Shown here: positions 11,926 to 23,248 of the stretch, in pieces
How positions within the stretch are numbered: the first letter of the stretch is position 1
Layout: each line of letters begins with the position of its first letter
Source of the DNA: Heliocidaris erythrogramma
Lineage: Eukaryota > Echinodermata > Echinoidea > Camarodonta > Echinometridae
Direction: 5' to 3'
Assembly (NCBI GenBank): GCA_025617745.1
Contig: CM046859.1
Location: forward strand, 22,878,006-22,942,005
Length of the DNA stretch: 64,000 nt
Notes under the pieces: generated by a model
The model's input: only the letters and a program-made list of their open reading frames with translations
What the model was told of the DNA's origin: nothing
The model's database searches: none
Made by a program: the position numbers and the translations under genes

Positions 11926-13205
11926 ATGTATAGTGCATCATTATATATCATACCTTCTGCACATCATATTGGATCTCCTTCGTTTTATCCCACCCTATAC
12001 ATGTGCTTTAAAGCTTTCAGGAGCATCTGTTTACTAGAGTAGAGGGGTGATGGAATCGATTTTAAGTTACTACTTTCAGATCTGTGCTCGTACGCGTCAT
12101 TTGACAAGTGGAACACCCATCAACAAGAGTAGAAAGATTTTTTTTTCTTCATGAAAATGTATACTTTCAGAAAATTCATAAGGGAGGGGAGGGGAGGGGA
12201 GAGGGGAGGGAGGGGAGGGGAGGGGAGGGGAGGGGATGGGGTCAACTTCTTACCCTCTGCCAGAAAAACGTCAGAAGATACGCCTATTTTTTTTTTTCGA
12301 AACCCCCTGTTTGAATTTTCAAACTACTTGTCATTGTATATGATTCCGAATACCGCCTTTACAGCTCGATCATTAACTTTTGCACATTTTCTGATCCCCG
12401 TGTCTTACAAAGTCCAGAAAACAGTTGAGATTATGTTTTACCATGGTATTTAAAGGATTTCATTGTGATAAGACACAAACCATTTTTTTCAATCATGCGT
12501 CCCAAATTTATCAATTTTGTTTTCGGTGTTGCTAAGTAGTGCTTAATGCGTAATAATGTATCCATCTGTGTGCTTTTATGTTAAAGAGTATTATAGAAGC
12601 ATTAGCTATCATTTTTATTTCTCAATCATTTTGCGTGTGAAAAAATCTCCCCTTGTGCGTTTTCTTCTTTTTTCTCCTCAAAATTTGTTCTCTTATTCAT
12701 TATACATCAGTTTTGTTTTTATACGATTGATTTTTTTTGAAGGGGGTCAATTCTGATAATATGTAATCTCTTCACAAAGAGACGGTTGATTTTCAAAATG
12801 AAACTTTAAATATACAGCTACTATTTTCTTTTTGTGGTGACCTCACGATTTATAACTAAATCTTTAATTAATTCATTCATTGATAGCCTCTTCCATACTG
12901 GTCAATAGGGACTATGATTTTATCAGAGATAAATGATGACTTAGACCTTTATTTTATGCAGACTATTAAACTCAATAACGTGATAATACTAAGGATAATA
13001 TAGATGCACAAGCGTGTCCAGAATCGAATCATAAAAATAAATCTGCGAGGTGTGCGATAAATAACAAATCACGGTGTTTTTCTTCATGAGCTTATTCTGT
13101 CATAAACTGTTTTATAATAATATAGGCCTATGATATTCATGATGATAAGCATTGCTTTGCATGTGGATCCGTGGATATGTGTTTTAAGACTAACGATCGG
13201 GACCT
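11926..13205. other. Unique DNA with a G-rich minisatellite
   Basis: No gene seen. Contains the GGGGA repeat listed separately. Confidence 0.6.
12180..12240. repeat. (GGGGA)n purine minisatellite
   Basis: Successive AGGGG units with minor length changes, a strong G-quadruplex candidate on the + strand. Confidence 0.9.
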
Positions 13206-13353
13206 GGGCCCCGTTTCATAAAACTTGTTATTAGCAACAACTGCCTCATTTCTATGACAAATTTGCTCTCAGCCAATCAGATGCAAGGCTTTCAGTAGCT
13301 TATAACAGTTATTGCAAATTGTTATTGATAACAAGTTTTATGAAACAGGGCCC
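13206..13353 (+). mobile_element. Small inverted-repeat element, family D (copy 2)
   Basis: Ends GGGCCCCGTTTCATAAAACT and AGTTTTATGAAACAGGGCCC. Core CAGCCAATCAGATGCAAGG and AGTAGCTTATAACAG as in the other copies. Confidence 0.88.
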
Positions 13354-14453
13354 TGGTTTCTCGAGACCGATCAAGACCAGGTGAAAAAACTTTGATTAAA
13401 TACTTGGGGTCCAGACAGAGACCCTTATCTGCCACTGAGACTGATATCACCACATCACTGAAGATCTTATTTTATCTTATCTTTAGATTAGCTGTATATT
13501 GTAGGTATGTACAGTGTAGTTTTAAGTGGAATTATTTAACACTGAAGTTCTGTCAATGGTATGCGTCTCCTTCAAGTATATAATTATTTTTTCGTTGAAT
13601 GATGCATAGAATAAATTCAATTTATTATAAAGAAAATCTGCAGCACTATATAAAACATAAAAGGTGAACAAAAATCAACTGAAATTTTACTTTTTTCAAT
13701 TCAGTTCAATTCAATGGTTGTGAAAATATTTACAGAGTAAAAATGAACATTCAAAATACATCAAAATACAAATTTCAATAAAAACCATGTATAGAGTAAC
13801 GAGATATAAGAACATCATAATAATAAATCAATAAACATATAACAGTCTAGTATTCACATATTGCACTTCAGTACACTTACCTCTTGGCGTATGCATATTG
13901 ATTATCTATACATTATCTACACAAATAATCGATTTAATATACAACATTATATGGAATATGACAAATATTCTATTACAACAAAGTTAAATGAAATTTAGTT
14001 AATTGTATTCTTATTCAGAGGAATTAGAATTAATGTTTACACTTTAAAATAATCAAGGATAGGTATAAGGCTACGTGTAGATGATGTACATCTGCACTAA
14101 ACTAATTTTAAACAAATCTGTAAACCGGTTGGATAGTTTATCTGCACGGTGATGAGCGAATACAACAATGATAATCAATTCAGTAAAAATAAACGAAGCA
14201 TTAAATCGTTGCAATAAAAAATCCATTTGTCACATGTGTCTGTTACTGTCAATGAGAGTGCGTGTCTTCCCCCTCTAATTTGTGCTGTTTCTTTCGACTA
14301 ATAATACATGGACCAGAACATTTTATATCACTTAAACATCTGCGTTTAATGTACAACACGATTGTAATATAAGCTAGCTCCGGGTATACCTATATACCGT
14401 AGATAACGATTCACTGTGAGCTGATAATCTGAAATCCGATGTGTCGTCACATT
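13354..14453. other. Unique AT-rich DNA
   Basis: No gene or repeat recognised. Confidence 0.6.
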
Positions 14454-14679
14454 GCTGTGCGACATTGGCGGATCCGGGGGGGGGGGGCACTTCCGGCCCG
14501 TGCCCCCCCCCCCCCCCCCTTTTGGAAGAGAAGTATGCATTTTGACCATAGAAGATCCGCCATTTTCTCGATTGTGCCCCCCCCCCCCCCCTTTTAGAAT
14601 GGAAGACCTTTTTTGACAAACTTTCATTTTTGTGCCCCCTCTTTTACTCAATCCCGGATCCGCCCCTGCTGTGCGACAT
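14454..14679. mobile_element. GGCGGATCC-type element (copy 3) with a 12-base target duplication
   Basis: The body 14466-14667 starts TGGCGGATCCGGGG and ends CCGGATCCGCCCCT. It is flanked on both sides by GCTGTGCGACAT (14454-14465 and 14668-14679). The interior carries a G12 run and two C runs of about 15. Most intact copy in the window. Open frames across the poly-C/G tracts are artefacts. Confidence 0.85.
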
Positions 14680-15595
14680 AGGTTTCGGATATCATTAAGA
14701 AATTTGTTGAAAAGGGACTGAAAAAAAATCCCTTTCTGACTTTCTGACTCACTCAGACTGAGAGATTTTTGCTTTCCATAATAATATGCATGTTTATATT
14801 TATATGGACCCCCTTTTCAGGATTCATTACGAAACTTTACGAATTGCGAAGTTTCTTGATAAAATCAAGCGAAATGAACGTAAAGACGCAAACATAGCAG
14901 TTTATCATGAATACAGAACAAATCAACTGCGTGCATGTCATTTCTGCTCAGGTAATATACGTTCGTCGGGCACTCTATGCTTTTTCAGTGTATAATGTAG
15001 TCGGCGCCTTCGTCTGGTATTGTATACGTTCCCTTGGCAATTCTCTGGTTTCCCATCAATAATGAATGGGAAGGTAATAACATGCATTTAAAGATAAAGT
15101 TAAGTTCTGGTCATGAGATTGAATTGTGAAAGAAACTGTCTCAAAAGCAATAGGGAAAGGTTGATTATAACAGCACATAAGAATTAGTAAGGTTTTGGAA
15201 TCAACAAAATGATAAGAAGTTGACTCAATTCTGCTGAGAGTCACATGCACTGCACACAGAAATGTGTATATGGGACTACATGCAAATGTTCGGCCCAGAC
15301 ATTTCAACTGTGTCTTGTCATATTTTGAATGTGAGGGCATTTGAAGAGCAATCCTTTTCAGGGGACATATCTACTGAATGAGAAAGCTCATTAAATTATT
15401 TTTTACCTTTCCCAGAACACCACCGTCCCTTTAAAACTCTCGAAATTACAAACACGCGTTGACCGTTTATTATTTTTTTGTTCGTTTCATGAACTTCTGT
15501 CTGTCTCTTTTGACTTTGAAAATCGATTGCACGATGTGAGATGGAGACTAGACACATTTGATGCGCTTTTGTTAAAAAAAAGAACAAAAACAAAC
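14680..15595. other. Unique DNA
   Basis: No gene recognised. Confidence 0.55.
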
Positions 15596-15631
15596 AAATT
15601 TCGCGCCTCTCTCTAAGAGAGGGGCGAAATT
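15596..15631. repeat. Short near-perfect hairpin
   Basis: AAATTTCGCGCCTCTCTC is followed at once by GAGAGGGGCGAAATTT, an inverted repeat with almost no loop. It is not followed by any gene it could terminate. Origin unknown. Confidence 0.7.
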
Positions 15632-15650
15632 TTTAACTTTACCTAATAGG

Positions 15651-15760
15651 TCAAGTTTAAATTTTAAATTACAATATCGGGAAACCATTTCAGATACAGG
15701 CCATTTCAAGTAAAGTTGAATTTTAAATAACAATATCAAGAAACCATTTCAGATACAGGC
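15651..15760 (+). repeat. Two-copy tandem repeat, period 59
   Basis: GAAACCATTTCAGATACAGG occurs at 15681 and 15740, with the preceding AT-rich bases also matching. Confidence 0.75.
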
Positions 15761-16127
15761 TTGTTAATTGGATCATTATCAAGACGCACGTTGACTACAC
15801 AATAATTATGATATACGATACTCTTTCCTAACTATATACTCCATCATGTTTGCATCACTGTGAAGTCGCAAAAAGTCGCAAAATGATACCACCCCCATTT
15901 ATTTGAACGTGGTGATATGCTAATTTTTCATGACTTATTTTGGTTCTGTTGCATGTAAGAAAAATGCATTCACACATGGCACATTATGGGCGTGATATCG
16001 ATATTGACAACGTTCACATTTAAAAAAAAAATGAGTGTTCAGTGGTGAATCTGAGCATGCTTGACCCGTATGACATACAGTCAACATGCTGTAATCAGTT
16101 AAGCTCGATGTTTGGGTTCTCGTAGCA

Positions 16128-16503
16128 GAGGCGTACACATGGTGCACCCCTACCCCCCCCCCCCCAAAAAAAAAAAATGGAATGGCGAAAAAAAAAAGAG
16201 GAGGAGGAGAGAGAGAGAGAGGGTGGGGGCAGATACAGAGAGGAATGAATGGAAAGGGAGAAAAGGAGAGGGAATGAGAGAGAGAGAGAGAGAGGGGGGA
16301 GGGGAGAGGCAGAAAGAGAAAAGAGATAGAGATAAATGGAGAGAGAGATAGAGAGAGGGGTGGGTTGGAAGAGAACATGCCAAACATTGAGGTTATCATA
16401 AGACCCTCCCCCGCTGGGTCATTCCGGTCGCTTGCAATTCGTCTACCGAGGAAGACCTCCCCCCCCCCCCCTCCCCCACGAATGAACCCATGCACGCTAC
16501 GCC
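16128..16503. mobile_element. Inverted-repeat element with poly-C ends and purine interior
   Basis: Left end AGAGGCGTACACATGGTGCA pairs imperfectly with the right end CCATGCACGCTACGCC. Next to the left arm is C13 then A12, next to the right arm are C runs near 16450-16460, and the interior 16190-16365 is almost pure GA. Non-coding. Long frames here reflect the purine repeat. Confidence 0.55.
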
Positions 16504-16568
16504 ACAATTTCGTACATTCTATGCCGTAGATCCCCCGTGTAAGTAGGATTCTAGCATGCATGCCACAT

Positions 16569-16730
16569 GGGCCGCAGAACCGGGGGGGGGGGGGGGTGCT
16601 GCAGCCCCCACTTTTTTGATAAGACACGTTTATAAAATCTTCGGAAGAAGGTTAGAAAATTGTCATTAATAAGTGAAATCAGGTTAGCGCACCCCTCTCA
16701 CTTTCAAAATTGCTCCATGGGCCCTGTGCC
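16569..16730. mobile_element. GGGCCGCGGAACC-type element (copy 1)
   Basis: Starts GGGCCGCAGAACCGGGG, has GCTGCAGCCCCCACTTTTTT, and ends near CCATGGGCCCTG. Matches the element at 55030-55193 in order and spacing of these landmarks. Confidence 0.55.
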
Positions 16731-17039
16731 ATGTTTACCAAAGGAATTTTTCGACATCCAGGCAAGTTGGAGAATGTGTTGACAGGGGGTCAGATCAGAC
16801 ACATGTCAGAGGGCAAGACGGGGAGGTGGTTATAGGGCAAGCCGGGGAGAGAGGGCATGTATCCTCCGTCTCTTGACATGCCATGATGCCAGAAGGAGTT
16901 TTATCCAGTTTGTTCCTATTATTACCATTTCCATTTACCACTCACATTTAATATTCTTTTGCCAAGCATGTTTTGCAGGACAGAGACAGACAGTGAGTCC
17001 TAAAATAACTATGCAGACCATTGGTCTTGTGGGCTCAGC

Positions 17040-17173
17040 ATTTCTAATTTTTTTTTTTTTTTTTTATTCTTTTTTCTTTTTTCTTTTTTCTTTTTTCTTT
17101 TTCATTTCTTATTTTATTTATTCATTTTTTTTAATTTTTTTTTTTTTTTTTTTTTTTTTTTGGGGGGGGGGGG
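17040..17173. repeat. Poly-T tract ending in G12
   Basis: T-rich run with TTTTTTC units ending in 12 G (17162-17173). On the minus strand this is C12 followed by a long A run. Confidence 0.9.
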
Positions 17174-17310
17174 CATTTCTCTTGTCAAATACTGAAATAT
17201 TGAAGACTGCTCCGCCTGTGTGCAGTAATGAAATAGAAGTTTTTCAAGTCTCTCTAGTCTCTTTTAGCCGTGCAGGTCAAAAGCCATCATTCCCCAACGG
17301 TCAGTCTGCA

Positions 17311-17633
17311 TTAGTTCATAACCAAATCAATGTTCCGTGGTAGCAGTCTTGCATGGAACTTGTTGAACTTTGTCCAAGATTTGGAACGGGTCACTACGGA
17401 AAAACGATTAAAATCATTATAACTCGAATTGGCAAACAACGGAATAAGGACGTCACACGGCCCATAACACTTTGCATAGCAACAGTAACAAGAAAACTTA
17501 TTGTAAACACATTCGGGTTCAATTGTAACAATACCGGAATGCCACTTAGTTTGACAGCCGGTGTTCTGTATCAAACAATGGTCAAGGGTGTATTGGCAAT
17601 TATTTGCAGATACATTGCACTTGAAAAAGGTGG
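17311..17633 (-). CDS. Possible terminal exon of a cysteine-rich protein
   Basis: On the minus strand an excellent acceptor (TTGTTTTCAG) precedes an open stretch of 106 residues ending in TAA. It starts after two bases of a split codon. Visible sequence includes KCNVSANNCQYTLDHC and CYCCYAKCYGPC. Ten cysteines fall within about 60 residues, with gaps of 6, 6, 6, 14, 6, 1, 0, 3 and 3, and two or more N-glycosylation-type sites (NVS, NSS). This suggests a disulphide-rich secreted or extracellular domain, followed by a basic tail of about 45 residues. No signal peptide is present, so an upstream exon is required (higher coordinates), and I did not find one. I cannot match the cysteine pattern to a named domain. 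Against it: the opposite strand is also open for 94 codons (17353-17637), and there is no clear transcript context. Confidence 0.35.
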
Positions 17634-17682
17634 CTGAAAACAACGTGCAATTCATATAACTTGTATGGAGCTATAGTCGAGA

Positions 17683-17703
17683 GGGGGGGGGGGGGGGGGG
17701 GGG
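17683..17703. repeat. G21 homopolymer
   Basis: Uninterrupted run of 21 G. Confidence 0.95.
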
Positions 17704-18234
17704 TGAGGAGAGTATTAGTTTACCTGTCATCCTAGTTTCGAGAGGGGTATATAAGCAAATAATTGTATACCAGCACCTGTCGACTTCGTTTTGATACCTT
17801 TTGGAGCCTCAAAAGCTATCAATTTAAAGTGGGTAAACACCCGAACGGTCTGTGCGATGAGTGTTTGATATATTATGATGATGTTGAACATGTACTATAA
17901 ACTGTCAAAATGAAAAAGAAAGGAGTCTATTAGTAAAAAGGATGAATTACACACGGAATCAATTAACACCTGTAAGCTTATTTAAAGAAAAGTCAAAACT
18001 CATTTATATAGTTCAATTTATTTTAAACAGTGGAATAAATGTATAATTATATATAAAATCGAATTGATTTAGAGGATATGATGTAAACTAACGGAGAGAC
18101 AGGAGTCGAATTCTTACTACCAAATCACAAACGTGACTTGACGAGTTGACTGTTTAATTTTAGGTACAGTAATCTCTGACGTGTACAACAACTGGCACAA
18201 AGGACACTAGTTTGTCAAAAGTACCATTATTTCA
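17704..18234. other. Unique AT-rich DNA
   Basis: No gene or repeat recognised. If the cysteine-rich exon is real, this is where its upstream intron would lie. Confidence 0.5.
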
Positions 18235-18256
18235 CAACAACAACAACAACAACAAC
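18235..18256. repeat. (CAA)n microsatellite
   Basis: About seven CAA units. Confidence 0.9.
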
Positions 18257-18365
18257 CAGCACCTGTCACTAGCTGTACGTGCCACCATGGATGCATGGGG
18301 CCACTGCAGCTAGGTCTCTGATTCCTCGATCCCCCTCCCGAACAAAAGAGTTATGTTTTCCTAAA

Positions 18366-18500
18366 CTTTTCTTCTTCTTCTTCTTCTTCTTAGTCTTCTT
18401 CTTAGTCTTCTTCTTCTTCTTCTTCTTCTTCTTCTTCTCTTCTTCTTCTTCTTCTTCTTCTTCTTCTTCTACTTCTTCTTCTTTTTCTTCTTCTTCTTTC
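18366..18500. repeat. (TTC)n microsatellite
   Basis: About 40 TTC units with a few interruptions. The poly-Lys/Glu and poly-Ser/Phe frames over it are artefacts. Confidence 0.95.
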
Positions 18501-18719
18501 AATCTTCTTTCAATCAATAAATCAAAATCTGAACATACTCAAAGATTGGATTATGAATGAACACCCGTCAAGATAATTCTCAGAAACGATTCACTTGTGC
18601 ATTCAAAACATTCCCCCGACACATTCACTAGTTAACTTTTGGAGAACTCATATACATAGGGCAGACTGGTCCACGTGCTACGACTGAGTCATAAAATAAA
18701 AAAATGCAGTAAATCATAA

Positions 18720-19300
18720 GGTTACCTCCTTGGTTACACACATGGGCCATACAGGTTCACCGGTTCCCAGTAGTTGCACTTTTCTACGCTTGAATGAATG
18801 GATTTTGAACTTCCGCATTCGGATTGAAAGTTCAATTGAAATCTAAAATCACGCTGTGTAAATTCATGTGCACGAATTGAATGAATGCGAACAGTGGAAT
18901 ATTCTCTGCGGCTTATGTACTGGATTTGTAAGAGAAAATGTCGTCTTGGGGAAAACAACGCTCACCGGCCATGATAATACCAGAGAGGAGGAGACGTTCA
19001 TACATTTATGATGATTTTTTATGTTCGGTTAGTTTCCAAAACATTTTAATTTCATGCGAAATGTTATCTCCAAGTGTATGACAAGGAGTCGTCGACCATA
19101 ACGCTTTTGGCCGGGCCATGCCCGACAAGGAGCCTGTGGTGCTAGCGCGAGCGATGGATTCGAAGCGACGTGCACCGCGTGGAAGAAAGGAGTGTAACGG
19201 TTGGCCGTGGTGCGGTGGGATCAAAATCTTTGCTTGGTCGGCTGGAATGTGTCGTCCTTGAGTCCATTCACCATAAGGCATAAGCTGCCCCTATTATCCC
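18720..19300. other. GC- and CpG-richer block upstream of the exon, function unclear
   Basis: From about 19080 to 19270 CpG is dense, against an AT-rich surround. The + strand holds a 59-codon frame (19082-19261, with MDSKRRAPRGRKECNGWPW). The - strand holds a 91-codon frame (19006-19281, with HSFLPRGARRFESIARAS). I recognise neither protein. It could be an exon, an unmethylated promoter-like island or an old repeat. The position, about 0.4 kb before the best host exon, is suggestive only. Confidence 0.25.
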
Positions 19301-19688
19301 TCACCTAGTTAATACGATGGGAGAGACTACAAGGGAAAGTAACTGAACCAGAGAATTGTATAGTGATTTAGACTAATTCAATAGCTACCCTCTTTCTCGC
19401 TATTCAAAGTCTCGGCAACTATTGATTTTCCCTTTTCACCGAGTGTACAAATAAAATACACTTTATCGTAAGCGCTGCGCTGTTCGAAGTTAGTTTAAAG
19501 TTATGAACTATTATTTTATTTGTTATGGAATTAATATATATTGATGACAATGATATCGTAAGAAATATTTTTAATCTAGTAAAGAGTTAGTTTCAGTTGT
19601 TTGTTCATTCTACTTTAACTTAAAGCCAGGGTCACATTTGTAAACATCGACTGAAACTCTCACATTTGTTGTGTTGTTGTTTCGGCAG

Positions 19689-19966
19689 GAGAATCGCGGG
19701 GAGTCGGCGGCAGGGTCGGGGATCTTCTACCCCATATCCTCGGGTTCACAGAGCGTGGGAAACCCACCGGAGAGCCCGCGGCCCAATCACCACCACCCTT
19801 TTCATTTCCACCACCATCATCATCACCATTCGAGGGACAAAGAGCACCACCCCCATCCTGGCGGTGAAATCATGTTAAAACCAAACTCTTTAAAAATTGG
19901 CCCACGGATAGAGGTTACAGACTCCACAGATTCTTTGGACAGAGAAGTAGAATGTCTCAGCTCTCG
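19689..19966 (+). CDS. Internal coding exon of an unidentified gene
   Basis: Acceptor TTGTTGTTTCGGCAG precedes 278 coding bases, and donor GTGAGT follows at 19967. The exon starts at a codon boundary and ends two bases into a codon. It encodes 92 residues: a Gly/Ser/Pro-rich start (ENRGESAAGSGIFYP), a His-rich segment with eleven His in about fifteen residues, then GEIMLKPNSLKIGPRIEV and TDSTDSLDREVECLSSR. Base composition is clearly above the AT-rich surroundings, and the frame stops right after the donor, as expected of an exon. His-rich plus polar low-complexity sequence suggests a disordered segment of a regulatory or signalling protein, but I recognise no family. No start codon lies upstream in frame near the acceptor, so an earlier exon is needed. 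The next exon would be to the right, beyond any I could identify. Confidence 0.6.
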
Positions 19967-20070
19967 GTGAGTAAACAAATAATTCTCCTACAAAATATTT
20001 ATTCATCATAAGTTTGATATTATTTTGTTGTGAAAGAGGTGAGAAGGCTGTCATGTGAGCTCTATATATA

Positions 20071-20090
20071 TATATGTGTGTGTAGATTTT
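20071..20090. repeat. Short (TA)n-(TG)n tract
   Basis: A few TA then TG dinucleotides just inside the intron after the exon. Confidence 0.7.
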
Positions 20091-20134
20091 GATTGTAACT
20101 TCAATCCAGAAAAATCAACAGCTGGAAGACATTT

Positions 20135-20347
20135 GGGACATCCCCCTCACCCCCCCCCCCCCCCCCCCCCCCCCCCACTTTCAAATGCAAAAGTGAGTAG
20201 GACTAGGAGACATATTTGATTCCCCATTTTGAAATTTTTACACTTGATGCATTAAAAAATACCTATTTTTAACACCCAAGTCCCAATATTAAAAATTTCT
20301 TACCATGTCCATGGGGGGGGGGGGGGGGGGGGGGGGGAAGTCCCTCC
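20135..20347. mobile_element. Poly-C / poly-G inverted pair, possible small element
   Basis: GGGACATCCCC is followed by C27 (20150-20176), and 137 bases later G25 (20313-20337) is followed by AAGTCCC. The outer motifs GGGAC(A/T)TCCCC are inverted, so the whole could be a small inverted-repeat element, or a pair of tracts able to form a C:G hairpin. Confidence 0.45.
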
Positions 20348-20407
20348 CTTTCCCTCCCTTTCCCTCCCTTTCCCTCCCTTTCCCTCCCTTTCCCTCCCTT
20401 TCCCTCC
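20341..20407. repeat. 10-base pyrimidine minisatellite (TCCCTCCCTT)n
   Basis: Six exact 10-base units, the same unit length as the much longer pyrimidine array at 29.43-30.57 kb. Confidence 0.92.
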
Positions 20408-20825
20408 CCTACCTTGTCTGATGGCTACACTCCCTTGCAAAGTGCCCCCCCCCCACACACACGCATATTGGAGAATTCATGAATTCATGTCCTCCATTTA
20501 TGTATTTTGAGACAACTTCGGGAGTTGAATAATAACTAGAAAATAGTCAAACATTTAATTCTGTTGTAGGCCTATACATACTATGTTTTGTTTTGTTGGT
20601 ATACACCTTATTGTCAAAAAGCGTATGTTTTTAAATATATAAATTTTCATTTCTTTTCATCAGATTATTGGCCAAAGTCGTTATTATGCCCAGCCGCCAT
20701 TAAATCCGCCTGAACAAGTGAATAATTAGTCAAGTTTCTTGGTTTTCATTGTTGAAATTCAGTTATTTATAACGGAATAAACGCTATCGTTATTGATTCA
20801 TAACTGAAAAAATGATCAGGAAGAA

Positions 20826-20922
20826 AGAGCGGGATTCGAACCCGTGACCTTAAACGCGAGTGCAGTGTAGAAAGAGAATACTCTGACAGTCTGACCAGAC
20901 GCCTTTACCACTAGACCACGAG
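20826..20922 (-). repeat. tRNA-derived SINE head
   Basis: On the minus strand an A-box-like GTGGTCTAGTGGTAAAGG (about 20902-20919) and B-box GGTTCGAATCC (20832-20842) sit in tRNA order. They are about 60 bases apart, longer than in a normal tRNA, and the would-be acceptor ends do not pair. So it is a SINE head or tRNA-like pseudogene, not a working tRNA gene. The SINE at 37421-37505 has similar box spacing. Confidence 0.7.
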
Positions 20923-20956
20923 CAATTGACAGCGAATCTGATCTTGCTGCACTCTA

Positions 20957-21564
20957 TTAAAGGAGTACTCCGGCCTGAAAATAAGATTAATCAAATGAAT
21001 AGAGTAAAATTAAACAAGCAAAACACTGACAATTTCATCGAAATCCGATAAAAAATAACGAAGTTATTGAATTTTTAAGTTTTGCATTATTTTGGGAAAC
21101 AGTTCTATGCATGTCATCATGAATATGTAATGAGTGAGCTGATGATGTCACGTCCCCACTTTCCTTTTTTGACTATATTATATGAAATCTTCATTATTTC
21201 ATTTTTTCATACATGTCTATAAAAAATATCTCCCTTGTTACAAAATAAGTTACAGCAATGATGAACTTACACATTAAATAAGGAGTCAGTCCTTTTAGTT
21301 ATAGGCTTGGAGCAGAAATTTGAATAATTGCAATTTCATATAATAAAATACAAAAGAAAAAGTGGGGATATGACATCATCAGCTCACTCACTGCATATTC
21401 ATGATGATGTGCACATAACTGTTTTACCAAAATAATGCAAAACTTAAAATTCCATAACTTCATTATTTTTCATCCGATTTCGATGAAATTTTCAGTGATT
21501 TGTTTGTTTAATTTTACTCTATTTATTCAATTCATATTAATTTCAGGCCGGAGTACCCCTTTAA
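20957..21564. mobile_element. TTAA-flanked inverted-repeat element B
   Basis: Starts TTAAAGGAGTACTCCGGCCT and ends AGGCCGGAGTACCCCTTTAA. The arms stay complementary over about 200 bases each (for example GAATATGTAATGAGTGAGCT on the left against AGCTCACTCACTGCATATTC on the right). Non-coding, 608 bases. It lies directly beside the SINE head. Confidence 0.85.
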
Positions 21565-22704
21565 TTAGTTTATTAAGGCTTTATACCTCCACTCCATACA
21601 AATCGCATCTATACCTCCGTTCTGCTGTTTTTTTGATATCCTAGGTAGGATTCTTGCCAATTTGCGGATTACTGGGCATATTAGCTATAATAGCCAGATT
21701 ATTGACTGCATGTTTTTTCTATTTATTACATTTTTAGTAGATGTTTAATTTATACTTTGGTAGGCTATACAGAGAATTTTGGTGCTACCTGTACATGTAT
21801 GTTATGGTGGTGTAAAACAAATTGTAAGTTAATATTACAGGGTATATCATTCTTTAGTGTTTGTTTTCTTCATCAGAAAACTATTTATTGCATTTTTAGT
21901 ATAGTCTATAGTACATGTACAAAGCATAAAGGTGCTACAAAACTACTATGCTCTAGCTCTACCTGTAGTTGTATGATCTTTCCATAGTGGAGGGGAGGGG
22001 AGGGGGTAGGAGTTAATTCAGAGTGGTATCACGGACAACTTGGCCCAAAATCTCCAACTAGCAAGAAAAAAACAATTGCCCCCCCTCCCCTTCTGATATA
22101 CCACTTACACATAAGTTTGTAGGTAGAAAGTACTAGTAAAACATTTGTATTCAAGGACAGATTTAAGCAGCTGATGTGTAAACAATCCTGCCAGCATAAC
22201 TTCAAGTACCTTATCAAATATCAAATATCCTATAGGAAATGTCTCCCTTAAAAGCTTTAAAGTCCAGAAATCCAAATGAAAAAACAACAACCCCAAACAA
22301 ACACAAAATAAACACATCAACATAATTTATATCGTAATAGTCCAAGAAGCATGAAGTAGAGGTATGTTTAAGCATTAGTTGTCAACAGATTGAATGATCT
22401 CGGCTGAAATTTGCCATCTCCTCAAATGGAAATTACACCTTTGTGATTGTATTTTGGTCCCTCAATTTGTAAAATAAAGAAATCATGTATTCTTCCATGT
22501 ACATGTTCCCATTGCATGCCATAACAATTGTGTTTCATGTGATTTTATGGCAAATACATTTTGAATAGAAAACTGTTAAAACTAAAGTGACATTCTACCT
22601 TATTACAGAGGTAGAAAAAGATTTTTTTTTAATACAATAACACTCCTGACTAAGCACTGAATGATTCTGCTTTTGCTAAATGAGAGTACTTCCCTCAAGA
22701 ATAT
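21565..22704. other. Intron-like AT-rich DNA
   Basis: No exon recognised. From here on TACATGTA-type palindromes become frequent. Confidence 0.55.
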
Positions 22705-22793
22705 ATACATCGTCTGGTGCCAGATGGATGTTAACTCACATCTTTTGCACAGTCAGTGCCCTTCTGGCTCCAAACAGACGATAACATCAGTAT
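22705..22793. mobile_element. GCCAGAAGGGCGTTAAC hairpin element, family E (copy 1)
   Basis: Left ATACATCGTCTGGTGCCAGA and right CTTCTGGCTCCAAACAGACG form imperfect inverted ends, with a short loop. Related copies at 27805-27891, 29231-29325 and 34907-34984. Confidence 0.7.
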
Positions 22794-23248
22794 AATTAGG
22801 GTAAGAGAAAGACGGTATAATCAGAGAAGGAAAAATTAAAGATACAATTTTTCCCCCCCATTGAAAATACTGAGAAATGAATTAGCTTCCATACAGTGTA
22901 GTTCAAATTGTACATTGTAGAGTCAGAATAGTATCCCTTGGTACGGTATGTGTATCAGTGAATCATTATTATTCACACTTATATTCTTGCCCGTTATGTA
23001 GAGTACCCAGATTGTGCAGTGGATCTTGGATCTTGCGGCAGATTAGCTTTGTGCTATTCAAGTTATTCAATAAAATCAATCGTACATGTGATGTATGGTC
23101 CTACTATAGTCTATTACTGCTCCTATTCACATTTTACAATTTAGAAGATGTGGTTACATGTAGATGTGAACAATTCCACTGTAAATGACGCCATAAGGAA
23201 GCACTTCATTTTCAGTCAAGTGCACTAGTTACCAAGGTCTCACTACCA
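22794..23248. other. Intron-like DNA
   Basis: Nothing recognised. Confidence 0.5.

Noticed and set aside
15935-16627. 230-codon minus-strand frame
   Set aside because: Runs through poly-C/G and GA-repeat DNA across two small elements; composition is simple repeat, with no domain.
18269-18560. Poly-Lys/Glu and poly-Phe/Ser frames
   Set aside because: Translation of the TTC microsatellite.
20826-20922. A tRNA gene on the minus strand
   Set aside because: A- and B-boxes are present but too far apart, and the acceptor ends do not pair; it fits a SINE head.
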